This document shows positions 41,490-49,683 of a stretch of DNA of 64,000 nucleotides, piece by piece. The notes beneath the pieces are model-generated. The model searched no databases. It was not told the DNA's origin and saw only the letters and a program-made list of their open reading frames with translations. This DNA is from an uncultured Cohaesibacter sp. (GTDB taxonomy: Bacteria; Pseudomonadota; Alphaproteobacteria; Rhizobiales; Cohaesibacteraceae). Positions within the stretch are counted from its first letter, which is position 1; every line of letters begins with the position of its first letter. Location of the stretch: the NCBI RefSeq assembly GCF_963667045.1, contig NZ_OY762934.1, forward strand, positions 3,302,501 through 3,366,500, read 5' to 3'. A program made the translations under genes and the position numbers.

Positions 41490-42937
41490 GCTTGCTTGAC
41501 GTCAATAATCTTGCGGTGCATGGCCTCGATGGGGCGATCGTTGCACCCATATCGATGACCATCAATCCCGGACAGTCTGTTTTGCTGATCGGGGAGACCG
41601 GATCTGGCAAGAGCCTGTTTGCACAGTCCCTACTGGGCACCTTGCCCAAGGGGCTGACCGCAACCGGTGGATTGTCCATTCTTGGGAAAAGCTACTCTGT
41701 GACGGAAGCAAACGCTTTGGCGCATTTGTGGGGGCATCAGATTTCCGTGCTGCCGCAAGAGCCATGGCGTGCGCTTGACCCTCTGATGCGGTCCCGACGA
41801 CAGGTGGAAGAAGTCTATCGGTTGGTATCCAAAAGGGCTGATGCAAGAGCGGCAGCGGATGCGGATCTTGATGCGATGGATCTTTCCGACGCAGCGGATC
41901 GGTTTCCCTTCGAGCTATCCGGAGGCATGGCACAACGCCTTGCGATCGCGGCAGCCCGGGCAGGCGGCGCGCAGATTGTCGTTGCGGACGAACCCACAAA
42001 GGGGCTCGATCTGGCACGCCGGAACGATGTGGCACGCCGCATGCGGACGGTAACCGAAGCTGGGGGAGGACTGATCACGATCACGCATGATCTGGAATTC
42101 GCCGAAGCATTGGGCGGCGAAGTGATCGTGCTGCGAGAAGGACAGATCATCGAGCGAGGCCCTGCGCAACAGGTTCTCAAATCGCCGTCACATCCTTACA
42201 CCAAAGACCTGATCGCGTCAGAACCGCGCAACTGGCAGCCTTTGGCGACCAGCAAGAAGGGTGCTGTTGCAATCCGCGCGGAGAAACTCTGTGTGGCCCG
42301 CGGCGAGCGGGTTATCGCCAAGGATATCGATCTGACGATCAAGGCCGGTGAGATCGTGGGATTGTCCGGCCCTTCCGGGATCGGAAAGTCCTCGCTTGGC
42401 GACACCCTTCTGGGCCTTGTGCCCGCTAGGGCCGGGCATGTGGAACGGGGCGGCAATCTCGCAGCCCATCGTTACCAGAAACTTTGGCAGGATCCCCCTG
42501 CTGCCTTTGCCCCGATGCAGAAGCTGGGCCAGGGACTTGAGGACTTGATGCGGCTGCATGGCATTTCTCGCGATGCTCTGCCGCCATTGTTGGACCGTTT
42601 GCGCCTTGATCCAGTGCTCCTTGATCGTCTTCCCAGTGAAGTGTCCGGCGGTGAATTGCAGCGCTTGTCCATCGCGCGTGCGCTGTTGCTCGAACCGGTC
42701 TTCCTGTTTGCCGATGAGCCCACCTCTCGCCTTGATCCACTGACCCAACGAGAGGTGATCCAGATGTTGGTCGAATTGGCCCGCGCGCGTCAGATTGCCG
42801 TTCTCATGGTCAGCCATGATCCTGATTTGACCGAACGGGCCACGGATCGTCAGATCAATCTGGCAGAAGGGACCCATGAGGCCATTTTGAGTGATGTGGC
42901 CGATCCCGTAACGGAAGCACTTGCAACTGGCAGCTAG
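41486..42937 (+). CDS. ABC transporter ATP-binding protein, two fused NBDs (NikD-NikE type)
   Basis: A 483-residue cytoplasmic protein joining two nucleotide-binding domains that are often separate (DppD and DppF). Domain 1 has Walker A GETGSGKS, signature LSGGMAQRLAIA and DEPTKGLD. Domain 2 (from about 270) has Walker A GPSGIGKS, signature VSGGELQRLSIARA and ADEPTSRLDP. It starts at the ATGA overlap with the permease at 41486; an in-frame extension further upstream lies inside the permease gene. It completes the importer: one binding protein, two permeases, one double ATPase. Confidence 0.92.
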   Translation: MSLLDVNNLAVHGLDGAIVAPISMTINPGQSVLLIGETGSGKSLFAQSLLGTLPKGLTATGGLSILGKSYSVTEANALAHLWGHQISVLPQEPWRALDPLMRSRRQVEEVYRLVSKRADARAAADADLDAMDLSDAADRFPFELSGGMAQRLAIAAARAGGAQIVVADEPTKGLDLARRNDVARRMRTVTEAGGGLITITHDLEFAEALGGEVIVLREGQIIERGPAQQVLKSPSHPYTKDLIASEPRNWQPLATSKKGAVAIRAEKLCVARGERVIAKDIDLTIKAGEIVGLSGPSGIGKSSLGDTLLGLVPARAGHVERGGNLAAHRYQKLWQDPPAAFAPMQKLGQGLEDLMRLHGISRDALPPLLDRLRLDPVLLDRLPSEVSGGELQRLSIARALLLEPVFLFADEPTSRLDPLTQREVIQMLVELARARQIAVLMVSHDPDLTERATDRQINLAEGTHEAILSDVADPVTEALATGS

Positions 42938-42948
42938 AAAAACCCGAA

Positions 42949-42974
42949 GCGGGCAGCCTATCAAAGCTGCCCGC
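42949..42974. terminator. Hairpin between convergent ABC operon and feo genes
   Basis: GCGGGCAGC (42949-42957) pairs perfectly with GCTGCCCGC (42966-42974). The T-run is on the minus-strand side (TTCGGGTTTTT), so it best fits termination of the feo transcript; it may also slow the ABC transcript. Confidence 0.55.
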
Positions 42975-43109
42975 ATTCACAAGATGGGGTGGGCTTCGGT
43001 CCCGATATGCGTTGATTGCCTACCTTCTTTGAAAAGCCTTCACAGGTTGGGACCAATCTCTCTGTACCGCGTGCGTATAGGGCCAGATCAGAATGGGATA
43101 TATGAGAGC

Positions 43110-43340
43110 CTAGCGCTTTTCCAATGGCGATGTGTCGAATTCGGCTTTGCCTGTCTGACAGGAAGAACACCCCCCGCCCCCTGACGTGCAGTCTGAGCAA
43201 GCGCCGCGCTTGCTCCAGAGCTTGCGATAAAGGTAGATCAAGGCGACCAGCATGACGAACGCGACCAAAAGCACATCCCAAAGGGTGCTATTAGAGGAGC
43301 CGACAAGGGCTGACGTCGACGAAACTGCTTCACTTTCCAT
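43110..43340 (-). CDS. FeoB-associated Cys-rich membrane peptide
   Basis: A 76-residue protein with one membrane helix (LWDVLLVAFVMLVALIYLYR, about residues 20-39). It is followed by a basic stretch and a cysteine cluster CSDCTSGGGGCSSC (CxxC-x6-CxxC form). Short FeoB-associated Cys-rich membrane proteins of this layout are known next to feoB and are thought to help iron transfer, replacing FeoC. GGAG 7 bp before the ATG at 43340 supports the start, which is 2 bp after the feoB stop. A longer frame upstream of this ATG is inside feoB and not believed. Confidence 0.82.
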   Translation of the reverse strand: MESEAVSSTSALVGSSNSTLWDVLLVAFVMLVALIYLYRKLWSKRGACSDCTSGGGGCSSCQTGKAEFDTSPLEKR

Positions 43341-43342
43341 GA

Positions 43343-45868
43343 TCAGGCTCCTTTCTCTGCAACTTTGGATCTCTGCTCTAGCAAGACATCCAGAGATCGT
43401 TCGTGTCTTCCACTGTAAAGCCCGACAATGACAAGCAAGGCTAGAGCTGAAAGATAGACAATTGTCATCATCTGCATGCCGCCAAGACCTGCTGCCGTGC
43501 CTATCGTGTAGACCGCACTGGAAACGCTCAGTCCGAGTGCTGTCGGAAACAGGATGGAAAAGAGCATCCATTTGTATGAGCCGGTCTGCACTTTTACCAT
43601 GACGGTCGTTGCGAGGCAGGGCGGATAGAGCGCAAAGAACAGGATCATAGAAACAGCAAGCAGAGCGGTTGCGCCTCCAGCCTTGGTTTCTGCTCCCATA
43701 CGATCTTCCAGCGTGGCGTTCTGGTCTTCATCCTGCTGGAACAATACGCCCAGTGTGGCAACCGAGCTTTCTCTTGCTGCAAAGGAAGACAGGAGGGCCA
43801 CGTTGATTTTCCAGTCGAAGCCGGCAAATTGGGTGACCGGTTCCAGAGACCGGCCAATCATACCCAGAACTGATGTTGTGATCCGCTCTTCTTTCATTTC
43901 GCGGCGAATGGATTTGCGAGCAGAAACCAGCTTCTTCAGGTTGCGTCCGGCTTTGTTGGCGTCCTTATCATCTTTTGGAGCATTCACGAGCGGATAATAG
44001 TCAGCATTGCGCGCCATGAAGGCTTCGTTGACGGCCTTCGATCCCGCTGCTCCGCCTGCATTCAGTTTGGCGCGTTTATAGTCTGTGTAATAGTTGACAA
44101 GCGGAACGATATTCCCGTTGCTTGCCAAAGCCTCATAAGCGTTGCCTTTCATGCTTTTCTGGAAATTTTCAATGGCCTTTACGCCATTCGCTTCATATTG
44201 CTGCATATGGTCATCAGAGAGGCCGGGGAATTGCAAAAGAGCAAATACGACGACGGCCACGGCGACAACAATCGTGCCGACCTTCTTGATGTAGATCCAC
44301 GTCCGTTCGAAAGAGCGTTGCAGCACGGCTTTCACTGTCGGTACGTGATAGGTGGGCAGCTCCATTACGAAAGGCGAGGTTTCCTGCCCTTTAAGCACTG
44401 TAACCGTTAAAAGCTTTGAAACCAGCAAAGCAAAAATGACTGTCATCGTTGAGATGTAGAACATCATGAGCGACTTGTCTTGGGCGAAGAAAATGCCAAG
44501 CAGCAAGGTGTAAAGGGGCACTTTTGCCAGGCAATTCATGAAAGGCACCGCGAAGATGGTGGCCATGCGTGCGCGATTGTCCGGAATGCCCTTTGTCGCC
44601 ATGATCCCCGGCACGGCGCAGCCCCCGGCAAACACCCCGCCCAGAATAAGGGGCAACGTGCTTTGCCCATGCAGGCCAAAACGATGGAGCACCTTGTCGA
44701 GGATGAAAGCAATCCGCGCCATATAGCCTGAGTCTTCCAGCATCGCGATCAGTGCAAACAGAATGATGAAAATCGGCACATAGTTCAGCAGTGTATTGGC
44801 CGAATCCACCAGCCATAGCCCCATCGAGCGGGTGTAGGGGTCTTCGAGGAAACCGGCGCTCGGTAGGAGATTGGCGACGATTTCCCTGAATTTCGCCAAA
44901 ATTGGCCAAGTGTAGTTGGTCAGCTCATATCCCCACACAATGGAAATCTGATAAATCAGATAAACCGTCAGCACCAAAAAGAGCGGTGCTGCCCATCGGT
45001 TCAGCACGAAGCGGTCAATTTTACTGGTGGTGGATTCCGTCTCTTTCGCCGAGTTTGTAACACAGTCCGCCAGCAGCCCCGTTATATAGCTATCGCGTGT
45101 GGCAATAATGGAATCGGACGTACTCATGCCTTCCGTTTGCTCGAATTGGTCTGCCATTTGGTTGGCTTTTTGGATGATATTGTCAGCCCATTCAAAGCCT
45201 GCACTTTCCTGTAGCAGAGCTTGGGTTTGACTATCCTGCTCCAAAAGCTTGATGGCGAGCCAACGGGCCGGAAGGTGCCATTCACTGGCAGGATCGCGAA
45301 CCATCAGAGAAAGGTCGGCAATCAATGGTTCAAGGGCTGCATAGTCGATGGACTGGGCATCGTGTCCCGCACACCGGGCCTCTTCCAGAATGGCCCGACG
45401 CAAATTTTCGCGACCAAAGCCTTTCGAGCCGATGGTCTCGACGACTGTAAGTCCCAATTTGCGCGCAAGGCCTTTCACATCAATCGAGATGCCACGTTTT
45501 GTGGCTATATCCATCATGTTGAGCGCCAGAACGGATTTGAGGCCCATTTCTAACAACTGGATGGTCAGATGGAGAGACCGGCGCAGATTGGATGCATCCA
45601 CAACATTGACTGCGACATCGGGTCGCTCCTGGATCAGAAAGGCTCTGGCCACTCTTTCTTCAAGGGAAAATGAGGTCAGGCTATAGGTGCCTGGCAGGTC
45701 CACCGCAGTCACCGAGACACCCTCAAATTTATAGCTGCCATATTTCTTATCAACAGTGACGCCGGGATAGTTGGCAACATGTTGGCGCGCGCCGGTCAAC
45801 AGGTTGAACAATGTTGACTTTCCGGCGTTTTGTTGACCTGCGAGTGCAACTTTAATCTGGTCAGTCAT
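43343..45868 (-). CDS. feoB: Ferrous iron transport protein B
   Basis: FeoB is the inner-membrane Fe(II) transporter with an N-terminal G domain. In this 841-residue protein the P-loop is GQQNAGKST (10-18), followed by GVTVDKKYG (switch I), DLPGTYSL and NMMD. The GxPN form is altered to GQQN. The membrane part contains the two Gate repeats with the conserved cysteine segment GGVFAGGCAVPGIMATKGI and its partner YPPCLATTVM. A soluble insert of about 100 residues (near 575-690) lies between helices. It overlaps feoA by 8 bp. Confidence 0.95.
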   Translation of the reverse strand: MTDQIKVALAGQQNAGKSTLFNLLTGARQHVANYPGVTVDKKYGSYKFEGVSVTAVDLPGTYSLTSFSLEERVARAFLIQERPDVAVNVVDASNLRRSLHLTIQLLEMGLKSVLALNMMDIATKRGISIDVKGLARKLGLTVVETIGSKGFGRENLRRAILEEARCAGHDAQSIDYAALEPLIADLSLMVRDPASEWHLPARWLAIKLLEQDSQTQALLQESAGFEWADNIIQKANQMADQFEQTEGMSTSDSIIATRDSYITGLLADCVTNSAKETESTTSKIDRFVLNRWAAPLFLVLTVYLIYQISIVWGYELTNYTWPILAKFREIVANLLPSAGFLEDPYTRSMGLWLVDSANTLLNYVPIFIILFALIAMLEDSGYMARIAFILDKVLHRFGLHGQSTLPLILGGVFAGGCAVPGIMATKGIPDNRARMATIFAVPFMNCLAKVPLYTLLLGIFFAQDKSLMMFYISTMTVIFALLVSKLLTVTVLKGQETSPFVMELPTYHVPTVKAVLQRSFERTWIYIKKVGTIVVAVAVVVFALLQFPGLSDDHMQQYEANGVKAIENFQKSMKGNAYEALASNGNIVPLVNYYTDYKRAKLNAGGAAGSKAVNEAFMARNADYYPLVNAPKDDKDANKAGRNLKKLVSARKSIRREMKEERITTSVLGMIGRSLEPVTQFAGFDWKINVALLSSFAARESSVATLGVLFQQDEDQNATLEDRMGAETKAGGATALLAVSMILFFALYPPCLATTVMVKVQTGSYKWMLFSILFPTALGLSVSSAVYTIGTAAGLGGMQMMTIVYLSALALLVIVGLYSGRHERSLDVLLEQRSKVAEKGA

Positions 45869-46145
45869 CTTGGCTCTCGATTACTTCAATGGTTGCTGCT
45901 TCGCGTCTGCGCAAGGTGATATCTGTGGCATCCAGGCGGAGCTCAATCGGGTCGTTTAAAGGGGCTGCGCGCACCACCAGAATGGACGCATTTGGCATGA
46001 CGCCCAGATCCAGAAGCCGCTGCCGCACTGACCCTTTTGCGTTGTGGCGCTTAACGCGGACGCGAGATCCGGGAAGAATGTCATTTAAAGTCAATATCTT
46101 ATTGAACTCTGCCAATTGGTCAGATTTGGTCATTACCAGCACCAT
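45861..46145 (-). CDS. feoA: Ferrous iron transport protein A
   Basis: FeoA is a small SH3-like cytoplasmic protein needed for FeoB function. The core is LTLNDILPGSRVRVKRHNAK, with RQRLLDLGVMPNASILVVRA and DPIELRLDATDITLRR as in the family. The start is uncertain: ATG at 46145 gives 94 residues, a GTG at 46184 gives 107, and none has a clear ribosome site. Its stop lies inside feoB. The divergent region upstream probably has an iron-responsive operator. Confidence 0.92.
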   Translation of the reverse strand: MVLVMTKSDQLAEFNKILTLNDILPGSRVRVKRHNAKGSVRQRLLDLGVMPNASILVVRAAPLNDPIELRLDATDITLRRREAATIEVIESQDD

Positions 46146-46316
46146 TTTTGAGTTTGATAGCTCTTGAAAATTCAGGCGAAACACTGCGTCATTTTGCGGA
46201 GCGGTGAGAAGTTGCGAATGATTACTATTTACAACAAGAGGATCTAAGAATAAAGTAAAAACTTGAATTTACGGTTCATGATACTTGCTTTTCGGCATTT
46301 CTCATGTCTTTTTATT

Positions 46317-46337
46317 ATGATTCTAAAATAGAATTAT
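46317..46337. promoter_or_regulatory. AT-rich palindrome between feoA and a periplasmic protein gene
   Basis: ATTCTA and TAGAAT are inverted around AAA, with AT/AT outer pairs giving a 21-base near-perfect dyad. It is 57 bp upstream of the plus-strand gene. It could be an operator for an iron regulator; it does not match the Irr or RirA consensus well enough to name one. Confidence 0.4.
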
Positions 46338-46393
46338 TATAAGGAGAAATAACCGTTCTACGTATTTGTTCTGATATGGGAGATTTGTTTGGA

Positions 46394-46708
46394 ATGAAGA
46401 AGTTAATAACCTTCTCTGCCTTTGGCTTGATTTGCATGATGGGCGCAGCATCTGCGCACACGCCTATTTGTGCTTGTTATGACAATGGTGATGGCACAGT
46501 TCTGTGCGAGGGCGGCTTTTCTGATGGCTCGTCAGCATCAGGCGTCACAATGAAAGTCTTTGACGGCGACAAGACTCTCATATTGGAAGGCAAAATGAGC
46601 GAGGACAGCGAATTCGAGTTCGATAAGCCAGATGGCGATTATAGCGTTCTCTTCGCTGCTGGCCCTGGCCATGAGATCGAGATCAACGGTAGCGAAATCG
46701 TAGAATAA
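46394..46708 (+). CDS. Small periplasmic protein, probable metal-related (unknown)
   Basis: A 104-residue protein with a signal peptide ending ASA and a mature start HTPICACYDNGDGTVLCEGG. Three cysteines lie close together after the N-terminal His. The rest (KVFDGDKTLILEGKMSEDSE, GDYSVLFAAGPGHEIEI) looks like a small beta-sandwich. Similar short proteins accompany DUF4198 and nickel/cobalt or iron uptake genes, but I cannot name the family. The ATG at 46394 is chosen over one six codons upstream because GGGAG and the signal peptide fit. It is divergent from feoA and precedes a DUF4198 gene. Confidence 0.7.
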   Translation: MKKLITFSAFGLICMMGAASAHTPICACYDNGDGTVLCEGGFSDGSSASGVTMKVFDGDKTLILEGKMSEDSEFEFDKPDGDYSVLFAAGPGHEIEINGSEIVE

Positions 46709-46850
46709 TTTCTTACGTGTTCCGTGATCCCGGGACGCAAATCAACAAACAGATGATTGCTGACTATGCCAACAAGGAGGCTTGCTTTGTCCCTTGAACG
46801 GGTAAGTTTTGCCGTATTTTTACTGGCATGAGGCAATCGGGAGATGATCA

Positions 46851-47636
46851 ATGAAAAAACTGCTTATTGGTGTTGCTGCAGCGGCGATTGGTTTTGCTGG
46901 AGCCGCAGAGGCCCATTTCCAGCTGCTTTACACGCCCAAGGTTATGCTCGACAAAACTCAGGAAATTCCGCTCAAATTGATGTTTGGTCATCCGATGGAA
47001 AATGGACATGCCATGGATATGGGGCAGCCAGAAGCCTTTGATGTCTACTACAAGGATAAGAAGACCGACCTGCTGCCAACCCTAAAACCGATTACGTGGA
47101 AAGGGGCTCACAACGAGGCCAAGGCGTTTGAAACCTCATACAGCATCAAGCGTAACGGCGATTACGTCTTCGCTTTGACTCCGGCTCCCTACTACGAAGA
47201 GAGCGAAGACATCTACATCCAGCAGATTACCAAGGCATATGTGAACAAGGCCATGCCGACGACGTGGAATGAGCCTTTGGGGCTGCCAGCCGAGATCGTT
47301 CCGCTCAACAAGCCCTATCAGAATTATGTAGGCGGTACATTCTCCGGTCAGGTGCTTTCCGATGGTAAGCCGGCAGCCGGGGTTGAATGTGAAATAGAAT
47401 ATATCAATCCTGCCATTGACCTTGAAGCCAATGCATTTGCCAAGCAAGCCGAAGGGCCCGTGCCAGATAGCGCCATCGTTGCCATCACCGATCCGAACGG
47501 TGTCTTCACATTCGGCATTCCTCGCGCCGGCAAGTGGGGATTTGCCTGCCTTGGTGCCGGGCCAGACACCGAGCATGAAGGCAAGGAGCTCTCCCAAGAT
47601 GCCGTCCTCTGGATCGATGTAACCGAATTCAAATAA
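46851..47636 (+). CDS. DUF4198 domain periplasmic protein (NikK-like)
   Basis: A 261-residue secreted protein. The signal peptide (LLIGVAAAAIGFAGAAEA) would be cut just before HFQLLYTPKVML, leaving a histidine as residue 1. The body has two beta-sandwich parts typical of DUF4198 (LMFGHPMENGHAMDM with several His/Met; GGTFSGQVLSDGKPAAGVEC; TDPNGVFTFGIPRAGKWGF). DUF4198 proteins, including NikK, are linked to nickel, cobalt or other metal uptake. Placement beside feo genes suggests iron or another divalent metal; no transporter gene is directly attached. Confidence 0.85.
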   Translation: MKKLLIGVAAAAIGFAGAAEAHFQLLYTPKVMLDKTQEIPLKLMFGHPMENGHAMDMGQPEAFDVYYKDKKTDLLPTLKPITWKGAHNEAKAFETSYSIKRNGDYVFALTPAPYYEESEDIYIQQITKAYVNKAMPTTWNEPLGLPAEIVPLNKPYQNYVGGTFSGQVLSDGKPAAGVECEIEYINPAIDLEANAFAKQAEGPVPDSAIVAITDPNGVFTFGIPRAGKWGFACLGAGPDTEHEGKELSQDAVLWIDVTEFK

Positions 47637-47656
47637 TATCGTGAGGCTTTCAACCG

Positions 47657-48142
47657 CTATTGCCTTGTGATCTTGAACCGGGCTGGATGGCCAGCCCGGT
47701 TCTTCGTTTTTCTTCGAAAAGCAGCAACTTGGGTGCGCGGCTCATCAAAGAGATCTGCGACAGTGATAGCCTGAAGTTCGGAGAGAAAACTTTCGCGGGC
47801 TTTGTCCAACGCATTGATTGTTGCCACATTTGCGGCGCGTTCCAAAAGGCAATCGGGTCGATCTCCCGAGACGCCGACGGCAAATAGTGTTGGCGTTCCC
47901 AGAGCATCATAGACTTCAGCAAGATTTATCTGGTCAAGCGATTTGGCCAAGATCCAGCCGCCACCATGCCCTTTGATTGACTCTACCATTCCCGCCTTGC
48001 GCAACCCTGCCATCGTGCGGCGGACAAGGGATGGATTTGTTCCCAACATCTTACCGATCATCTCCGAAGTGAGAGGCTCTTCTGCTTCGTCGAGATGGAG
48101 AAGAGTGTGAAGGACGCGGGGCAGTCGGCTGTCGGTGGGCAT
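47657..48142 (-). CDS. Rrf2 family transcriptional regulator
   Basis: A 161-residue regulator with a winged helix (RVLHTLLHLDEAEEPLTSEM, TNPSLVRRTMAGLRKAGMVE, then GHGGGWILAKSLDQINLAEV), the Rrf2 pattern. Only one cysteine is in the sensor region (RPDCLLERAA), so it is unlikely to bind a three-Cys Fe-S cluster. AAGGA before the ATG at 48142 fixes the start; a longer frame upstream is not needed. It is divergent from an MFS exporter and methyltransferase operon, and a 19-base dyad lies in the shared region. Confidence 0.87.
   Translation of the reverse strand: MPTDSRLPRVLHTLLHLDEAEEPLTSEMIGKMLGTNPSLVRRTMAGLRKAGMVESIKGHGGGWILAKSLDQINLAEVYDALGTPTLFAVGVSGDRPDCLLERAANVATINALDKARESFLSELQAITVADLFDEPRTQVAAFRRKTKNRAGHPARFKITRQ
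47676..47711 (+). terminator. Terminator of the DUF4198 transcript, inside the 3' end of rrf2
   Basis: AACCGGGCTGG (47676-47686) and CCAGCCCGGTT (47691-47701) form a perfect 11 bp stem with a 4-base loop, followed by CTTCGTTTTT. It lies within the last 20 codons of the convergent Rrf2 gene. Confidence 0.85.
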
Positions 48143-48222
48143 GTGAAATCCTTTCTGCGACATGATAAGGGAAGAAAAATTATGTGACAAACAAAAGTAC
48201 GTGATATTGACATGCGCTGAAT

Positions 48223-48241
48223 CGTTACTTTATAAGTTACG
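48223..48241. promoter_or_regulatory. Imperfect palindrome between rrf2 and the MFS gene
   Basis: CGTTACTTTATAAGTTACG pairs at seven of nine positions. It is the likely operator for the Rrf2 protein. It also resembles the Zur-like boxes of this window with one base missing (GTTA..TTATAA.GTTAC), so zinc control is an alternative. Confidence 0.5.
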
Positions 48242-48261
48242 AGAAATGTCAGGGAGCCAAT

Positions 48262-49683
48262 ATGAAAAGCCTGCAAACGATAACGCAACCCAATAATCAG
48301 AACTGGCTTGCAACCGGAGCGCTCCTTGTTGGTGCGTTCATGAATATGCTGGATGCAACCATCGTCAATCTGGCATTGCCTGCCATCCGCGATGATCTTG
48401 GTGCTGGGCCGAACACTCAACAATGGGTTCTCGTCGCATATTTGCTCACATTCGCAGCAGGGCTTTTGCCCTTGGGGCGTTTCGGTGATCTGTTCGGTCG
48501 CAAACGCATGTTCATGGCAGGTCTTTGCGGCTTCATCGCCACATCGCTTGCTGCGGGGATGGCAACCGACGCCTATGGTCTGGTCTTCTCGCGCGCTGTG
48601 CAAGGGGCGGCTGCCGCTGCGATGGTACCACAAGTTTTGGCGATCATTCACGCGCTGTTCGAGCCGGAGGAACGTGGCAAGGCGATTGGTCTTTTCGGCA
48701 TGATCAATGCGCTGGGAGCCGTGGCCGGACCTGTGATTGGCGGGTTTTTGATATCCGCCGATCTTTATGGCTTGGGATGGCGTCTTGTCTTCCTCATCAA
48801 CCTGCCAATCGGTTTGGCGGCCCTTGCCGGAGCGGCGCTCTGGTTGCCCAAGGACAAGGCTTCCGGACGTGGCAAAGCCGATTGGCTTGGTGCGGCCTGC
48901 TTTGCCTTGTGCATTTCTTTGCTCATCTATCCAATGATAGAGGGGAGGTCACTCGGCTGGCCTATTTGGCTGATAGCGGCCCCTGTTGCAGCAACGATCT
49001 TCGCTCTGGCCTTTTGGCGGCGTCAGCGTTGGCTGGCAGTTGTCGATCTGCTTGAAACATTGCCGACAACACTGATGACACAGTCTGGATATGTCACAGG
49101 TGTCGCCAGCGTCATGGTGGTGATCAGCGGGCTCTCCGGGACCATGGTGATATTGGCCATTACCCTGCAAACGGGTTTGGGTCTGACACCTGCTGCTGCC
49201 GGTCTGGCCATTATATCCCACCCATTTTGCGCAATGCTGGCCTCTTTCTTCAGTGGGCGTTTGAGCTCACGCTGGCTTGCCTTGCGTGTGACAGGCGGCC
49301 TTTTTTGCCTCTTTGCGGGATTGGTGTGGCTTCGCATTGCTGGGATGACGATGATGAGCGGGATCGATATCCTTGGTCCTCTGATTATGGTTGGCAGCGG
49401 CGCGGGGCTCACATTTGTCGCCTTGTTCCAGTCTACACTTGCCGAGGTTTCGGCCCCTGATGCCGGGGCCGGCTCTGGTGCGTTGCAGGCCTGCCAACAG
49501 GTGGGCATCGCTTTCGGCATTGCAATCGTTGGTCAGATTTTCTTTGCCAGGCTCGAAAGTCAGCAGGCTGGCGACGGATATCGCAGCGCCTTCACGACTG
49601 CATTGATCTATCCCATCGGCGTTACTGCTGCGCTTTTCCTGTTTTCGTTACGAAAATTTCTTTTCAAAAGGACAAATCGATGA
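48262..49683 (+). CDS. MFS drug-type exporter, DHA2 (14-helix) family
   Basis: A 473-residue inner-membrane transporter. Motifs include GAFMNMLDATIVNLALPAIR in helix 1, GRFGDLFGRKRMF (motif A, about residues 73-85) and GAVAGPVIGGFLI (motif C), typical of EmrB/QacA-like proton antiporters. The second half shows further helices and a C-terminal FSLRKFLFK. It overlaps the methyltransferase gene (ATGA) and is divergent from an Rrf2 regulator that probably controls it. The exported compound is unknown. Confidence 0.9.
   Translation: MKSLQTITQPNNQNWLATGALLVGAFMNMLDATIVNLALPAIRDDLGAGPNTQQWVLVAYLLTFAAGLLPLGRFGDLFGRKRMFMAGLCGFIATSLAAGMATDAYGLVFSRAVQGAAAAAMVPQVLAIIHALFEPEERGKAIGLFGMINALGAVAGPVIGGFLISADLYGLGWRLVFLINLPIGLAALAGAALWLPKDKASGRGKADWLGAACFALCISLLIYPMIEGRSLGWPIWLIAAPVAATIFALAFWRRQRWLAVVDLLETLPTTLMTQSGYVTGVASVMVVISGLSGTMVILAITLQTGLGLTPAAAGLAIISHPFCAMLASFFSGRLSSRWLALRVTGGLFCLFAGLVWLRIAGMTMMSGIDILGPLIMVGSGAGLTFVALFQSTLAEVSAPDAGAGSGALQACQQVGIAFGIAIVGQIFFARLESQQAGDGYRSAFTTALIYPIGVTAALFLFSLRKFLFKRTNR

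Noticed and set aside
38285-42937. Calling the ABC importer a plain dipeptide transporter
   Set aside because: Family alone cannot decide the cargo, and the Zur-like box argues for metal; the neutral family name is kept.
46317-46337. Reading the dyad near feoA as an Irr (ICE) box
   Set aside because: The arms are in the opposite order (TTCTA-AAA-TAGAA instead of TAGAA then TTCTA), so the match fails.
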